Shown here piece after piece: positions 1 to 8,179 of a DNA stretch of 54,333 bases. The stretch comes from UBA9732 sp963621975 (GTDB lineage Bacteria; Spirochaetota; Spirochaetia; Sphaerochaetales; Sphaerochaetaceae). Where the stretch lies: contig CAVFGI010000011.1 of the NCBI GenBank assembly GCA_963621975.1, positions 1 through 54,333 on the forward strand. The letters are read 5' to 3'. The notes beneath the pieces were generated by a model. That model made no database searches. It was given only the letters and a program-made list of their open reading frames with translations, and was not told the origin of the DNA. The translations under genes and the position numbers were made by a program. How positions within the stretch are numbered: position 1 is the first letter of the stretch; each line of letters opens with the position of its first letter.

Positions 1-1566
1 GTTGATAAGATGGATGGAGACAGCCTCCCAGTTTCTGCTTTCATGGATCATGTTGATGGCCAGTTTGAACTTGGTGCAGCAGCATACGAGAAACGTGGTG
101 TAGCAGTTACAGTTCCAAGATGGGAATCTGCAAAGTGTATCCAGTGCAACAACTGTTCTTATGTATGTCCACACGCAACAATCAGACCTTATGCTCTCAC
201 TGAAGAAGAAGCACAGAACCTTCCAGCAGCTGCTCAGCTCATGGATGTTAAGGCTGGTAAAGGCAAGGGAGTTTACAAATTCACAATTGCTATCTCCCCA
301 CTTGATTGTATGGGTTGTAGTGTTTGTGTTGGCGCATGTCCAGTTGGAGCTCTCACAATGGTTCCACAGGAAGAAGAAGCTGCTCAGCAGGAAGTCTTCA
401 ACTACTGTGTATCCAAGGTTGCTCCAAAGAAAGAAATGGAAGACAACACAGTTAAGGGAAGCCAGTTCAGACAGCCAATGTTGGAATTCTCTGGTTCTTG
501 TGCAGGTTGTGCAGAGACCTCTTATGCTCGTCTCGTAACTCAGCTTTACGGAGACAGAATGTACATCTCCAACGCAACCGGATGTTCTTCAATTTGGGGT
601 GGCCCTGCTTCAACATCACCATATTGCACAGACAAGAATGGTCATGGTCCAGCATGGTGCAACTCACTTTTTGAAGATAACGCAGAACATGGTCTTGGAA
701 TGTACATTGGACAGGAAAAGATTCGTGAAGATCTTGCAGCAAAGATTAAGGATATTGCTGCTTCTGATAAGCCAGTGGCTCCTGTTGCTCAAGCATGGCT
801 TGATACAATGGAAGATGGCGAAGCTAACAAAGCAGCTACAGCTAGCTTGATTGTTGCTCTTGAAGCTTGCGGATGTGATGAAGCCAAAGAAATCCTTGAG
901 AAGAAGGAATACCTTGCCAAGAAGTCCGTATGGATCTTTGGTGGTGATGGTTGGGCATATGACATTGGATACGGTGGTCTTGACCACGTACTTGCTTCCA
1001 AGAAAGATGTCAACGTATTTGTCTTTGATACAGAAGTTTACTCCAACACAGGTGGACAGGCTTCTAAGGCTTCTAACCTTGGTCAGGTTGCTCAGTTTGC
1101 AGCAGCTGGTAAGGATGTCAAGAAGAAGAGCCTTTCAGAAATTGCAATGCAGTATGGTTATGTCTATGTAGCACAGGTTGCTATGGGTGCTAACCCCGCT
1201 CAGACAATCAAGGCTATCACAGAAGCTGAATCTTATCATGGTCCTTCACTCATCATTGGTTATGCACCATGTGAGATGCACTCTATCAAGGGTGGTATGG
1301 CAAACTGCCAGAAGGAAATGAAGAAGGCTGTTGATTGTGGTTACTGGAACCTCTTCAGATACAACCCAACAGCAGAGAAGAAGTTCACTCTTGATTCTAA
1401 GGCACCAGCTGGTGGTTATCAGGAATTCTTGATGAACGAAGCTCGTTACAGCAGACTTACTCGTGAGTTCCCAAATCGTGCAACAGAGCTCTTTGAGGCA
1501 AACGAAGAAGAAGCAAAGAAGCGCTACGAGCACCTTCTCAAGCTCATTGCTATGTATAATGACTAA
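1..1566 (+). CDS. nifJ: Pyruvate:ferredoxin (flavodoxin) oxidoreductase, C-terminal part (5' end outside window)
   Basis: This enzyme oxidatively decarboxylates pyruvate to acetyl-CoA and CO2, reducing ferredoxin or flavodoxin in the cytoplasm of fermentative anaerobes. The frame is open from base 1, so the gene begins upstream; about 521 residues are visible of a family usually near 1,170-1,200. Two 4Fe-4S clusters are readable: CIQCNNCSYVCP (nt about 139-174) and CMGCSVCVGACP (about 309-344). They are followed by the thiamine-diphosphate domain with FGGDGWAYDIGYGG (about 937-980) and FDTEVYSNTGGQASKA (about 1024-1071). The CAGCAE motif near nt 500 fits the extra cluster site of the family. 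The stop is TAA at 1564-1566, followed by a terminator. Codon use is strongly biased (CTT/CTC Leu, GTT/GTA Val), consistent with high expression. Identification is secure; only the 5' end is missing. Confidence 0.97.
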   Translation, partial: VDKMDGDSLPVSAFMDHVDGQFELGAAAYEKRGVAVTVPRWESAKCIQCNNCSYVCPHATIRPYALTEEEAQNLPAAAQLMDVKAGKGKGVYKFTIAISPLDCMGCSVCVGACPVGALTMVPQEEEAAQQEVFNYCVSKVAPKKEMEDNTVKGSQFRQPMLEFSGSCAGCAETSYARLVTQLYGDRMYISNATGCSSIWGGPASTSPYCTDKNGHGPAWCNSLFEDNAEHGLGMYIGQEKIREDLAAKIKDIAASDKPVAPVAQAWLDTMEDGEANKAATASLIVALEACGCDEAKEILEKKEYLAKKSVWIFGGDGWAYDIGYGGLDHVLASKKDVNVFVFDTEVYSNTGGQASKASNLGQVAQFAAAGKDVKKKSLSEIAMQYGYVYVAQVAMGANPAQTIKAITEAESYHGPSLIIGYAPCEMHSIKGGMANCQKEMKKAVDCGYWNLFRYNPTAEKKFTLDSKAPAGGYQEFLMNEARYSRLTREFPNRATELFEANEEEAKKRYEHLLKLIAMYND

Positions 1567-1588
1567 TTAATAGCTCCTAGAGCTTTTC

Positions 1589-1621
1589 AGGGATCCTGTT
1601 TGATAATGGGATCCCTTTTTT
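1589..1621 (+). terminator. Rho-independent terminator after nifJ
   Basis: AGGGATCC at 1589-1596 pairs with GGATCCCT at 1609-1616 (8 bp, 12-nt loop) and is followed directly by a T-run. It lies 22 bases past the nifJ stop. Confidence 0.9.
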
Positions 1622-1636
1622 ATTACAACTAGGTTT

Positions 1637-1666
1637 TTGCAAATATCTCCAGATTTAATGTATAAT
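1637..1666 (+). promoter_or_regulatory. Sigma70-like promoter for the CmpB-family gene
   Basis: TTGCAA (1637-1642), an 18-nt spacer and a perfect TATAAT (1661-1666). Transcription would start near 1673, just before the AAAGGGGG ribosome-binding site, giving a very short leader. It rules out the ATG at 1665 as the start. Pattern-based call only. Confidence 0.5.
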
Positions 1667-1685
1667 GGGATTTAAAGGGGGCACA

Positions 1686-2510
1686 ATGCTTACAACTATT
1701 CTTAACTATATTTGGTTTTTCTTTATCTATGCTTTTCTAGGTTGGTGTACAGAGGTTATCTTTGCCGCTTGCGTTAGAGGTGTATTTGAAAACAGAGGAT
1801 TCTTTAATGGCCCCATTTGTCCAATATATGGTTTTGGTGTTGTTATTGTTGTTTTCTTTTTAGAGCCATTAAAAGAAAATTTTTGGATGCTTTTCCTTGG
1901 TTCTGTTGTACTGACCTCTGTTCTTGAATTAATCACTGGTTATCTCATGGAGAAAATCTTTAAACACAGATGGTGGGACTATTCAAAAATGCCTCTTAAT
2001 ATTGGTGGCTATGTATGCTTGGCCTTCTCTTTAATTTGGGGCTTTGCCTGTGTTTTCCTTATTGATATTGTCCATCCTTCTATTGCCTTCTTTGTAAACC
2101 ATCTTCCAAATCTTGTAACTTATATAACCCTTCCAATATTTGTTATAACCTTCTTTATAGACCTCTTTGCAACAAGTGCCAGCGTATTTAACTTCAATAA
2201 GAAATTGGAAGAAATAGATAAAAAAGCAGCCCAAATCCGCCAGGTTAGTGATGAAATTGGGCGTAAACTATCAAACAAAGCTATTGAAGTCAAAGAAAAA
2301 GAAAGTACCAAGAAGATTGTTAGTAGTGTCATGGAATCTAGAACAGACGCACAAACACGCCTTGAAGCTCTAAAGATTAGCCTAGACCAAAAGGAACGTG
2401 AATTGTCATCAATTCAAAGAAGACTTATTAGAGTCTTCCCTTCCATGCGTTCAACAAAACATGCTGAGGCTTTTGCAAGAATAAAGGAAAAGATTGCTAA
2501 AAAGAAATAG
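1686..2510 (+). CDS. CmpB-family (putative ABC-transporter type IV) membrane protein
   Basis: A polytopic membrane protein of about 274 residues. The N-terminal segment, with YAFLGWCTEVIFAA and ENRGFFNGPICPIYGFG, matches the family named 'putative ABC-transporter type IV' (CmpB-like, PF06541), common in Firmicutes and spirochaetes and without an established function. About five hydrophobic segments fill the first 170 residues. The remaining 100 residues are charged and predicted coiled coil (repeated K/E/R stretches), likely cytoplasmic. The start at 1686 is chosen because AAAGGGGG sits 3-11 bases upstream; the in-frame ATG at 1665 lies inside the promoter -10. It stands alone between nifJ and the convergent decarboxylase genes, so context gives no function. 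Confidence 0.8.
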   Translation: MLTTILNYIWFFFIYAFLGWCTEVIFAACVRGVFENRGFFNGPICPIYGFGVVIVVFFLEPLKENFWMLFLGSVVLTSVLELITGYLMEKIFKHRWWDYSKMPLNIGGYVCLAFSLIWGFACVFLIDIVHPSIAFFVNHLPNLVTYITLPIFVITFFIDLFATSASVFNFNKKLEEIDKKAAQIRQVSDEIGRKLSNKAIEVKEKESTKKIVSSVMESRTDAQTRLEALKISLDQKERELSSIQRRLIRVFPSMRSTKHAEAFARIKEKIAKKK

Positions 2511-2535
2511 TTTGGAGTTTTTTTACAAAACTTTC

Positions 2536-2694
2536 TTACTTATCCTTTTTCTTCTTACTTGCCTTAATCAAAGCCACAACAACAACGAATATTATGGCCA
2601 TGGAAGCAACAAGAAGCCCCCATGCAATAAATCCATACTTAACTGCCTCAGCAGAATTCATAACAGTTGCATCTGTAATATGTAAACCAAACAT
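2536..2694 (-). CDS. Small single-span protein, OadG-like gamma subunit of a sodium-pump decarboxylase
   Basis: A 52-residue protein with one hydrophobic segment (KYGFIAWGLLVASMAIIFVV) followed by a lysine-rich tail ending KASKKKKDK. This is the layout of the gamma subunit that anchors biotin-dependent Na+-translocating decarboxylases. The start at 2694 is preferred because GAGG lies about 8-10 bases upstream and the start falls 10 bases after the beta-subunit stop at 2705. A longer reading from 2733 would overlap the beta gene. The assignment rests on size, membrane topology and position next to the beta subunit, since sequence identity in gamma subunits is low. The alpha (carboxyltransferase) and biotin-carrier subunits are not in this window. 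Confidence 0.6.
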   Translation of the reverse strand: MFGLHITDATVMNSAEAVKYGFIAWGLLVASMAIIFVVVVALIKASKKKKDK

Positions 2695-2704
2695 CTCTTT
2701 AACC

Positions 2705-3796
2705 TCAACCAAACATAGACAAGATAAGACCACCGGCTAAGACAGAACCAATCTGTCCTGCAACATTTGCACCAATAGCGTATGGCAACAAGAAATTCTG
2801 CCTGTTTGCCTCATTTCCCACTTTCTGAACCACTCTAGCAGACATTGGGAAGGCCGATATTCCTGCACCTCCAATCAAAGGATTAACCTTAGAATCTTTA
2901 GGAAGGAAGATATTTATAATCTTTATAAAGAAAACTCCACATGCGGTATCAAAAATAAAAGCCAAAAGACCAAACCCAATAATCATCAGAGTTTGAACTG
3001 TTAACAATTTTGAGCCTTCCATCATTGGAGCAATAGCAAGTCCAAGAAGCAAGGAAATTAGAGGAGAAAGAATATCTTGGGCAGCCTTGGACAAAGAATC
3101 CAAAACACCACATTCTCTTAAAAGGTTTCCAAACATCAACATTCCAACAAGTGCTGCTGAATCTGGAGCCATCAAAGAACAAATAATAGTAACAGCAATT
3201 GGGAATACAATCTTTGTAAATTGAGAAACTTCACCAGCTTTGTACTTCATTTGGATCTCACGTTCTTTCTTTGTTGTTGTAGCCTTTAAAACAGCGGGCT
3301 GAATAATTGGTACTAATGCCATGTAGCAATAAGCAACAATCAAAATTGGTGCAATAAATTGAGAATGTAAACGTTGTGAAACCAAAATAGCAGTAGGCCC
3401 ATCTGCAGCACCAATAATTCCAATTGAAGCAGCATCATTAAGAGGGAAGAAAAGAGAGGCAAGCATCATTGTAAGGAAAATACCCCCCTGCCCTGCAGCT
3501 CCTACAAAAAGCAACCATGGCTTTTGAATAAGAGGACCAAAGTCAATCATGGCTCCAATTCCAATAAACAAAAGAAGTGGGAAGACTTCGTATTTATCAA
3601 TTCCAAAATTATAAAGCCATGAAAGAATTCCAATATCATTAGCTATGACAGACCCTGGAAGATTAACCAATATGGCCCCAAAACCCATTGGAAGCAATAA
3701 AGTAGGCTCCATTTTCTTACTAATAGCAAGATAAATAAGAAAAAGCCCAACAAAAATCATGATAATTTGATAAACTAGTTCTGTTTCCATAATCAT
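2705..3796 (-). CDS. Sodium ion-translocating decarboxylase, beta subunit
   Basis: The beta subunit of oxaloacetate/methylmalonyl-CoA/glutaconyl-CoA decarboxylases couples decarboxylation of carboxybiotin to Na+ export across the cytoplasmic membrane. The 363-residue protein has about nine to eleven hydrophobic segments. It carries the family hallmarks GAADGPTAILVSQRL near residue 130 and NVAGQIGSVLAGGLIL at the C-terminus, with GIGAMIDFGPLI near residue 80. An ATG at 3790 is an alternative start six bases in. The gamma-like gene follows. Which substrate the complex uses cannot be told from this subunit, because the alpha subunit is elsewhere. The pair probably serves energy conservation in fermentation, which fits the neighbouring nifJ. 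Confidence 0.93.
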   Translation of the reverse strand: MIMETELVYQIIMIFVGLFLIYLAISKKMEPTLLLPMGFGAILVNLPGSVIANDIGILSWLYNFGIDKYEVFPLLLFIGIGAMIDFGPLIQKPWLLFVGAAGQGGIFLTMMLASLFFPLNDAASIGIIGAADGPTAILVSQRLHSQFIAPILIVAYCYMALVPIIQPAVLKATTTKKEREIQMKYKAGEVSQFTKIVFPIAVTIICSLMAPDSAALVGMLMFGNLLRECGVLDSLSKAAQDILSPLISLLLGLAIAPMMEGSKLLTVQTLMIIGFGLLAFIFDTACGVFFIKIINIFLPKDSKVNPLIGGAGISAFPMSARVVQKVGNEANRQNFLLPYAIGANVAGQIGSVLAGGLILSMFG

Positions 3797-3866
3797 ACAT
3801 CCATTTAGTATGGTCTAATATATCAATAAGAAAAAGAAAAGGCAATTCTCGAGGAGATATGAACAT

Positions 3867-3904
3867 ATAGTTATGATTAACTATCATAATCTTGCTTTTT
3901 TTTG
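3867..3904 (+). promoter_or_regulatory. Possible leader hairpins upstream of plsC
   Basis: Two mutually exclusive 7-bp hairpins overlap here: ATAGTTA/TAACTAT (3867-3884) and TTATGAT/ATCATAA (3871-3889). The second is followed after six bases by eight T residues. A GAGGAG plus a three-codon ATG-AAC-ATA-TAG ORF lies just upstream. It could be an attenuator for plsC, but the gap before the T-run is long and no clear promoter is visible. Confidence 0.25.
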
Positions 3905-3952
3905 TACTCAACTATTATATTTAAGTAGCAACATAGAGGGGATTTTATTCGT

Positions 3953-4771
3953 ATGTCAGTATATATAGGCATAGTTGTGTTAAGCTTTTTTTTCACAACG
4001 TGCGTTTGTATAAAGAAATTACTGTTTAGCTCATGGGACAAGGCATTATTATTTATCCCAATTAGCCTTGGATTTTATATTGCATTAATAGCTTTATTCT
4101 TCCTAATTATTTTTTTGATTTCTCTTACTGTTAACAAACAAAAGTCTCAAGAAAAAACAAACCACTTTTTTAGGTGGCTATTGAACCAAACCAATGCACT
4201 TATTCTTATTCTAGGAAGAGTTAAAATTAAAAATTCTGGACTTGAGAAACTTAAAGGCCTTCCACCTTTTTTACTTGTAGCAAATCACAGGTCAAATTTT
4301 GATCCTTTTGTTGCTCTTAAATGTTGTCCAAAAGCGAACTTAGCCTACATTGCAAAACCAGAAATCTTTGAAATTCCAATTACAGGATCTGTTGTACATA
4401 AATGTTTCTTTCTATCGCTAGATAGAGAAGATGTTAGAAAAGGCGCAGAGACTATTAAACATGCTGCAGAATTACTAAAAGAAGGAATTGTTTCTATTGG
4501 AATTTATCCAGAAGGGACAAGAAGCAAAACTGGTGAGCTTCTGCCTTTCAGAAACGGAAGTTTTAAGATTGCAAAATTGGCAAATGCACCAATAGTAATT
4601 GCCCGTACAACAGGAACAGAGCAAATAGCTCACAGATTTGCGAGAAAACGCACAGTAGTATCTTTTGAAGTTTTAGACGTTCTAGATGCAAACCAGGTTG
4701 CCACAATGTCTACATGGGACATTGGAGAGTACACAAGAAATAAAATATTAGAAAAGAGGAGAGACAATTAA
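3953..4771 (+). CDS. plsC: 1-acyl-sn-glycerol-3-phosphate acyltransferase (PlsC family)
   Basis: The enzyme transfers an acyl group to lysophosphatidic acid to give phosphatidic acid, the precursor of membrane phospholipids. The 272-residue protein has two N-terminal hydrophobic segments (residues about 4-20 and 28-58). These are followed by the acyltransferase core with the NHxxxxD motif (VANHRSNFDPF, near residue 120) and the substrate-binding YPEGTRSK motif near residue 185. AGAGGGG lies 11 bases before the ATG, a longer spacing than usual. The stop overlaps the next start (TAATG), so the two genes are translationally coupled. The partner is a lipid kinase that also makes phosphatidate, which supports a membrane-lipid role. 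Confidence 0.92.
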   Translation: MSVYIGIVVLSFFFTTCVCIKKLLFSSWDKALLFIPISLGFYIALIALFFLIIFLISLTVNKQKSQEKTNHFFRWLLNQTNALILILGRVKIKNSGLEKLKGLPPFLLVANHRSNFDPFVALKCCPKANLAYIAKPEIFEIPITGSVVHKCFFLSLDREDVRKGAETIKHAAELLKEGIVSIGIYPEGTRSKTGELLPFRNGSFKIAKLANAPIVIARTTGTEQIAHRFARKRTVVSFEVLDVLDANQVATMSTWDIGEYTRNKILEKRRDN

Positions 4772-5631
4772 TGTATTACGTTTTATACAACCCACATTCA
4801 AACAATGAAAAAGGAATGGAAGCAGTTCAAGAAGTCAAAGAAAAACTTCCTTCTAACACCCCATTTTATGACATGACAAAAATAGATGACTATACAAAAC
4901 TTTTCGACACTCTGCCGGAGGACGGAAAAATTCTCATAATTGGAGGGGATGGCACTCTCAATCATTTTATAAACGATGTCTCAAAACTAAATATTAAGCA
5001 AGAAATTTACTACAAAGCCGGTGGAACAGGCAATGATTTTCTTAAAGATGTTAAAGAAGCCAAGGATGGAGACTTTGTTAAAATCAACAAATATCTAGAA
5101 GATTTACCAACAGTCTACGTTAATGAAAAAGAAGCTTTATTCCTCAACGGCATTGGATATGGAATTGATGGCTACTGCTGTGAAGTGGGAGACAAGCTCA
5201 GACTTACATCAACAAAACCAGTAAATTATACCTCAATTGCAATTAAAGGACTTTTGTTTCACTACAAAACAACCAAAGCTGTTATTACTGTTGATGGCAA
5301 GCGCCATGAGTTCAATAACGTTTGGCTTGCGCCAACCATGAATGGACATTTCTATGGAGGTGGAATGATTCCAACTCCAGATCAAGACAGGCTCGCAAAG
5401 CCAAAACAGCTTTCAGTTATGGTTTATCACTGTCCAAACAAGCTCAAAGCTCTAATGATTTTCCCATCTATTTTCAAGGGCGAACATATCAAACATACAG
5501 AGGCCGTAAGTATCTTTACAGGGAAAGACATAACTGTTGAATTTGACAGCCCTAGAGCACTACAAATTGATGGAGAAACAGTTCTTGGAGTGACAAAGTA
5601 CAGAGCCGTAGCCAAAAACACAGCTCAATAA
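4771..5631 (+). CDS. Diacylglycerol kinase-family lipid kinase (YegS/DgkB type)
   Basis: A soluble ATP-dependent lipid kinase of 286 residues; family members phosphorylate diacylglycerol or related lipids to (lyso)phosphatidate. The catalytic domain is marked by IIGGDGTLNHFIND (near residue 55) and GGTGNDFLKD (near residue 85), the nucleotide-binding motifs of the DAGK catalytic family. The C-terminal half is the beta-sandwich lipid-binding domain, containing GGGMIPTP near residue 195 and ending with the family-typical LQIDGE. Coupled to plsC by a one-base TAATG overlap, it probably recycles diacylglycerol into phospholipid synthesis. The exact lipid substrate is not determinable. Its 3' end lies two bases from the convergent HAD gene, with no terminator visible between them. 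Confidence 0.9.
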   Translation: MYYVLYNPHSNNEKGMEAVQEVKEKLPSNTPFYDMTKIDDYTKLFDTLPEDGKILIIGGDGTLNHFINDVSKLNIKQEIYYKAGGTGNDFLKDVKEAKDGDFVKINKYLEDLPTVYVNEKEALFLNGIGYGIDGYCCEVGDKLRLTSTKPVNYTSIAIKGLLFHYKTTKAVITVDGKRHEFNNVWLAPTMNGHFYGGGMIPTPDQDRLAKPKQLSVMVYHCPNKLKALMIFPSIFKGEHIKHTEAVSIFTGKDITVEFDSPRALQIDGETVLGVTKYRAVAKNTAQ

Positions 5632-5633
5632 TG

Positions 5634-6341
5634 CTATTTTAAACCACCAAGCACACTATAAATTTCATGTAAATCTCTAATCTCGTGATCTACTTTAAAT
5701 CCTTCCCGCAGTGGAGAACCATAAGGATTGTACCAACAGGTAACAATCCCGGCGTTTATACCACCCTTCATATCACTTGTTAAAGAATCACCAACAATAA
5801 GAATTTTAGCTTTATCTTTCTCAGATATTTCAGAAAAAATCTTCTCAAAAAATCGAACATCTGGCTTTTCGTAACCAACTTCCTCTGAAAGATACACTCC
5901 GTCAAAAAGAGCTCCCAACCCGGATCTTTTAAGTTTATTAGTCTGGGCAGCAACAGTGCCATTTGAAACAATATATTGTTTTACCCTTCCGCATAATGAT
6001 TTGATAATCTCATAACTATCATCTTTGAAAGTAATTGTATCGCAAAGTCGCACCTGATACTCATCATTAAAAGCAGGCACAATGGAAGTATCAATACCGT
6101 ATTCATTAAAGAAATCTCTAAAGCGTCCAACAAGAATCTCTGGTTTAGAGAGTTCCTGTAGCTCAAGACGCTCCCAATAACGAACGTTAATTTTAGAGTA
6201 TCTTGCAATCATCTCATCCGTGCATTCGCCTAGACCAAACTTTGCAAAAAGCGTGCGCAGTGCAACTTTCTCTGCTGCGTTAAAATCTAAAAGAGTTCCA
6301 TCAATATCCCATAAAATAGTAGAAAAAAGGTACTTACTCAT
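5634..6341 (-). CDS. HAD-superfamily hydrolase, YjjG-like nucleotidase/phosphatase
   Basis: A cytoplasmic phosphatase of about 235 residues. HAD motif I is LWDIDGTLLDF (two Asp nucleophile/acid residues, near residue 11), motif II is VSNGT, the catalytic Lys lies in GYEKPDVRFF, and motif IV is ILIVGDSLTSDMKGG. The phrase 'DGTLLDF...EKVALRTLF' resembles YjjG-type noncanonical pyrimidine nucleotidases. The start at 6341 (ATG AGT AAG) overlaps the upstream permease stop by eight bases, so it is the last gene of the efflux operon. A longer in-frame reading to 6398 would run deep into the permease and has no ribosome-binding site. Why a nucleotidase-like enzyme sits with an efflux pump is unknown; the link may only be co-transcription. 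Confidence 0.85.
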   Translation of the reverse strand: MSKYLFSTILWDIDGTLLDFNAAEKVALRTLFAKFGLGECTDEMIARYSKINVRYWERLELQELSKPEILVGRFRDFFNEYGIDTSIVPAFNDEYQVRLCDTITFKDDSYEIIKSLCGRVKQYIVSNGTVAAQTNKLKRSGLGALFDGVYLSEEVGYEKPDVRFFEKIFSEISEKDKAKILIVGDSLTSDMKGGINAGIVTCWYNPYGSPLREGFKVDHEIRDLHEIYSVLGGLK

Positions 6342-7506
6342 ATGACAAAGCTTGTATAGGATCCAAAGAAGACGCCTTTGCGGCAGGATACCAACCAAAG
6401 AAGATTCCTACAGCAGAAGAGAATGCAAGCGAAAGAACAATTGCCTGCATTGACAGTTTCAAAGAATATGAAAGGGCTGATGCAACAACATAGCTAACCA
6501 AAACACCAAAGAGAATACCCAAGACTCCACCACAAACAGAAAGAACCACAGCTTCAACAAGAAACTGATGCCTAATTGTTTTTGGGGTAGCTCCAAGAGC
6601 CTTTCTAATACCAATCTCCCTTGTTCTTTCAACAACGGTAACAAGCATAATATTCATGATTCCAATACCGCCAACTACCAATGAAATGGCTGCAATAGCA
6701 GAGAGAAAGGTCGTCAACGTCTCCATGATTGAATTTGCCATGTCAACAAATTCTTGGGAAGTGGAAACATAATACTCACTAGAAGAAGTCCATGAAGACA
6801 TATAATCCCTAATAGCAGATGCAACTTTTGTTGTTGAATATTCATCGTTTACTTGGAAGTAATATGTGGAAACGCTCGTTGTTTTCCTTATATTTTGGTT
6901 ATATGTATAAAATGGCATATAGACATTGTTATTGGTATCATATGTGGAAGACTCTGAGGTATCTTCTAGGATTCCTATTACCTTATATGTTTTTGCTTGT
7001 GTTCTATATATAGACACATAGTTTCCAAGAGCATCACCACCCGGAAAAAGATCAGCTGCAACATCATAACCAAGAACAACTACCTGCTCACGTTCCATGT
7101 TGTCTTCTTTTGTAAAGAAGGCTCCGTCCATGATATCAAGCTTTTGAACATTACCGTAAGTGGAAGAAACCCCGTAGATTGTAGCGCTAGTAGATTCTTG
7201 GATATGCCTTATTGTAGCATTTCCAACAACCTGAATGGATACATTATCTATTCCCACAACATTTTCTTTAATTGAATAAGCAAGCTCTTCATTAAAAATG
7301 GTGTTTGAATCAAAATTTGTAAGAGTAACAAGATCCATACCAGAAAGGGCCATCTCATCATTGATTGAGCCTTTTACGCTTTCACCAAGAGTCATGACAG
7401 CTACAACAGAGCCAACACCAATAACAATTCCAAGTAGAGAGAGAAATGTTCTCATCTTACTTGTAACCATACTTTTTATTGCAAGTTTAAAGTTTTCAAG
7501 TAACAT
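6334..7506 (-). CDS. MacB-like ABC transporter permease (FtsX/MacB type)
   Basis: The membrane subunit of a mechanotransmission-type ABC exporter, 390 residues. The N-terminal transmembrane helix carries LSLLGIVIGVGSVVAVM (near residue 25). A periplasmic MacB-like domain of about 230 residues follows, then the C-terminal FtsX domain with three more helices and the family signature VERTREIGIRKALGAT (near residue 295). Its start overlaps the ATPase gene by 11 bases. With the adaptor and TolC-like genes it would form a tripartite pump spanning both membranes, typically exporting macrolide-like compounds, peptides or lipids. The ATPase and permease are separate polypeptides here, unlike E. coli MacB. 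Confidence 0.92.
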   Translation of the reverse strand: MLLENFKLAIKSMVTSKMRTFLSLLGIVIGVGSVVAVMTLGESVKGSINDEMALSGMDLVTLTNFDSNTIFNEELAYSIKENVVGIDNVSIQVVGNATIRHIQESTSATIYGVSSTYGNVQKLDIMDGAFFTKEDNMEREQVVVLGYDVAADLFPGGDALGNYVSIYRTQAKTYKVIGILEDTSESSTYDTNNNVYMPFYTYNQNIRKTTSVSTYYFQVNDEYSTTKVASAIRDYMSSWTSSSEYYVSTSQEFVDMANSIMETLTTFLSAIAAISLVVGGIGIMNIMLVTVVERTREIGIRKALGATPKTIRHQFLVEAVVLSVCGGVLGILFGVLVSYVVASALSYSLKLSMQAIVLSLAFSSAVGIFFGWYPAAKASSLDPIQALSYE

Positions 7507-8179
7507 CCTCTTTCACTATCCTTCCATCTCGTATAAAAATCTGATTTTGACATTGATAGCCTAGATTTCTATCATGGGTAACAAAAATAATTGTACGCCC
7601 CTCTTCATTAAGCTCTCTAAAAATCTCCATAACCTCATGCCCGGTTTTTGTATCAAGAGCTCCAGTAGGCTCATCTGCAAGAAGAATATCGGGATCATTG
7701 ACAAGAGCACGTGCTATTGCAACCCTCTGTTTCTGACCACCAGATAACTCACTTGGAAGATGCTTCATTCTATCTGCAAGTCCCAGTTTCTCAAGCATGG
7801 CCTCAGCCCTCTCTTTTCTCTGCCTATGAGGGATAAGAGAATAAACCATTGGTGTCATAACATTTTCAAGTGCTGTAAGTTTTCCTAAAAGATTAAACTG
7901 CTGAAAAACAAAGCCTATTTTCTGATTCCTAAGAAAAGCCAGTTCTGTTTCGTCCATTCCGTTAGTTAACTCTCCACCAATTGTTATATAACCGCTTGTT
8001 GGAGTATCAAGACATCCAATGAGGTTCATAAGGGTAGATTTACCACTACCACTGGGACCCATTATTGCAGTGAAAGATCCTCTTTCTATGGATAGAGTAA
8101 CATCTTCCAATGCTCGGACAATGTATTCTCCATTTAGAAAATAGCGTCTTACATTAACAAGACCTATAACAGAAGCCAT
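7496..8179 (-). CDS. ABC transporter ATP-binding protein (MacB/LolD-like)
   Basis: The cytoplasmic ATPase of the tripartite exporter, 227 residues, the usual length. Walker A is GPSGSGKST (near residue 40), the Q-loop is FVFQQFNLLGKLTALEN, the signature is LSGGQKQRVAIARAL (near residue 138), Walker B is ILLADEPTGALD, and the H-loop is FVTHDR. The start overlaps the adaptor stop by one base (TAATG) and GGGAGG lies seven bases upstream, so translation is coupled. The 'NLLGKLTALENV' region is characteristic of the MacB/LolD/FtsE group rather than of importers. Confidence 0.95.
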   Translation of the reverse strand: MASVIGLVNVRRYFLNGEYIVRALEDVTLSIERGSFTAIMGPSGSGKSTLMNLIGCLDTPTSGYITIGGELTNGMDETELAFLRNQKIGFVFQQFNLLGKLTALENVMTPMVYSLIPHRQRKERAEAMLEKLGLADRMKHLPSELSGGQKQRVAIARALVNDPDILLADEPTGALDTKTGHEVMEIFRELNEEGRTIIFVTHDRNLGYQCQNQIFIRDGRIVKEDVT

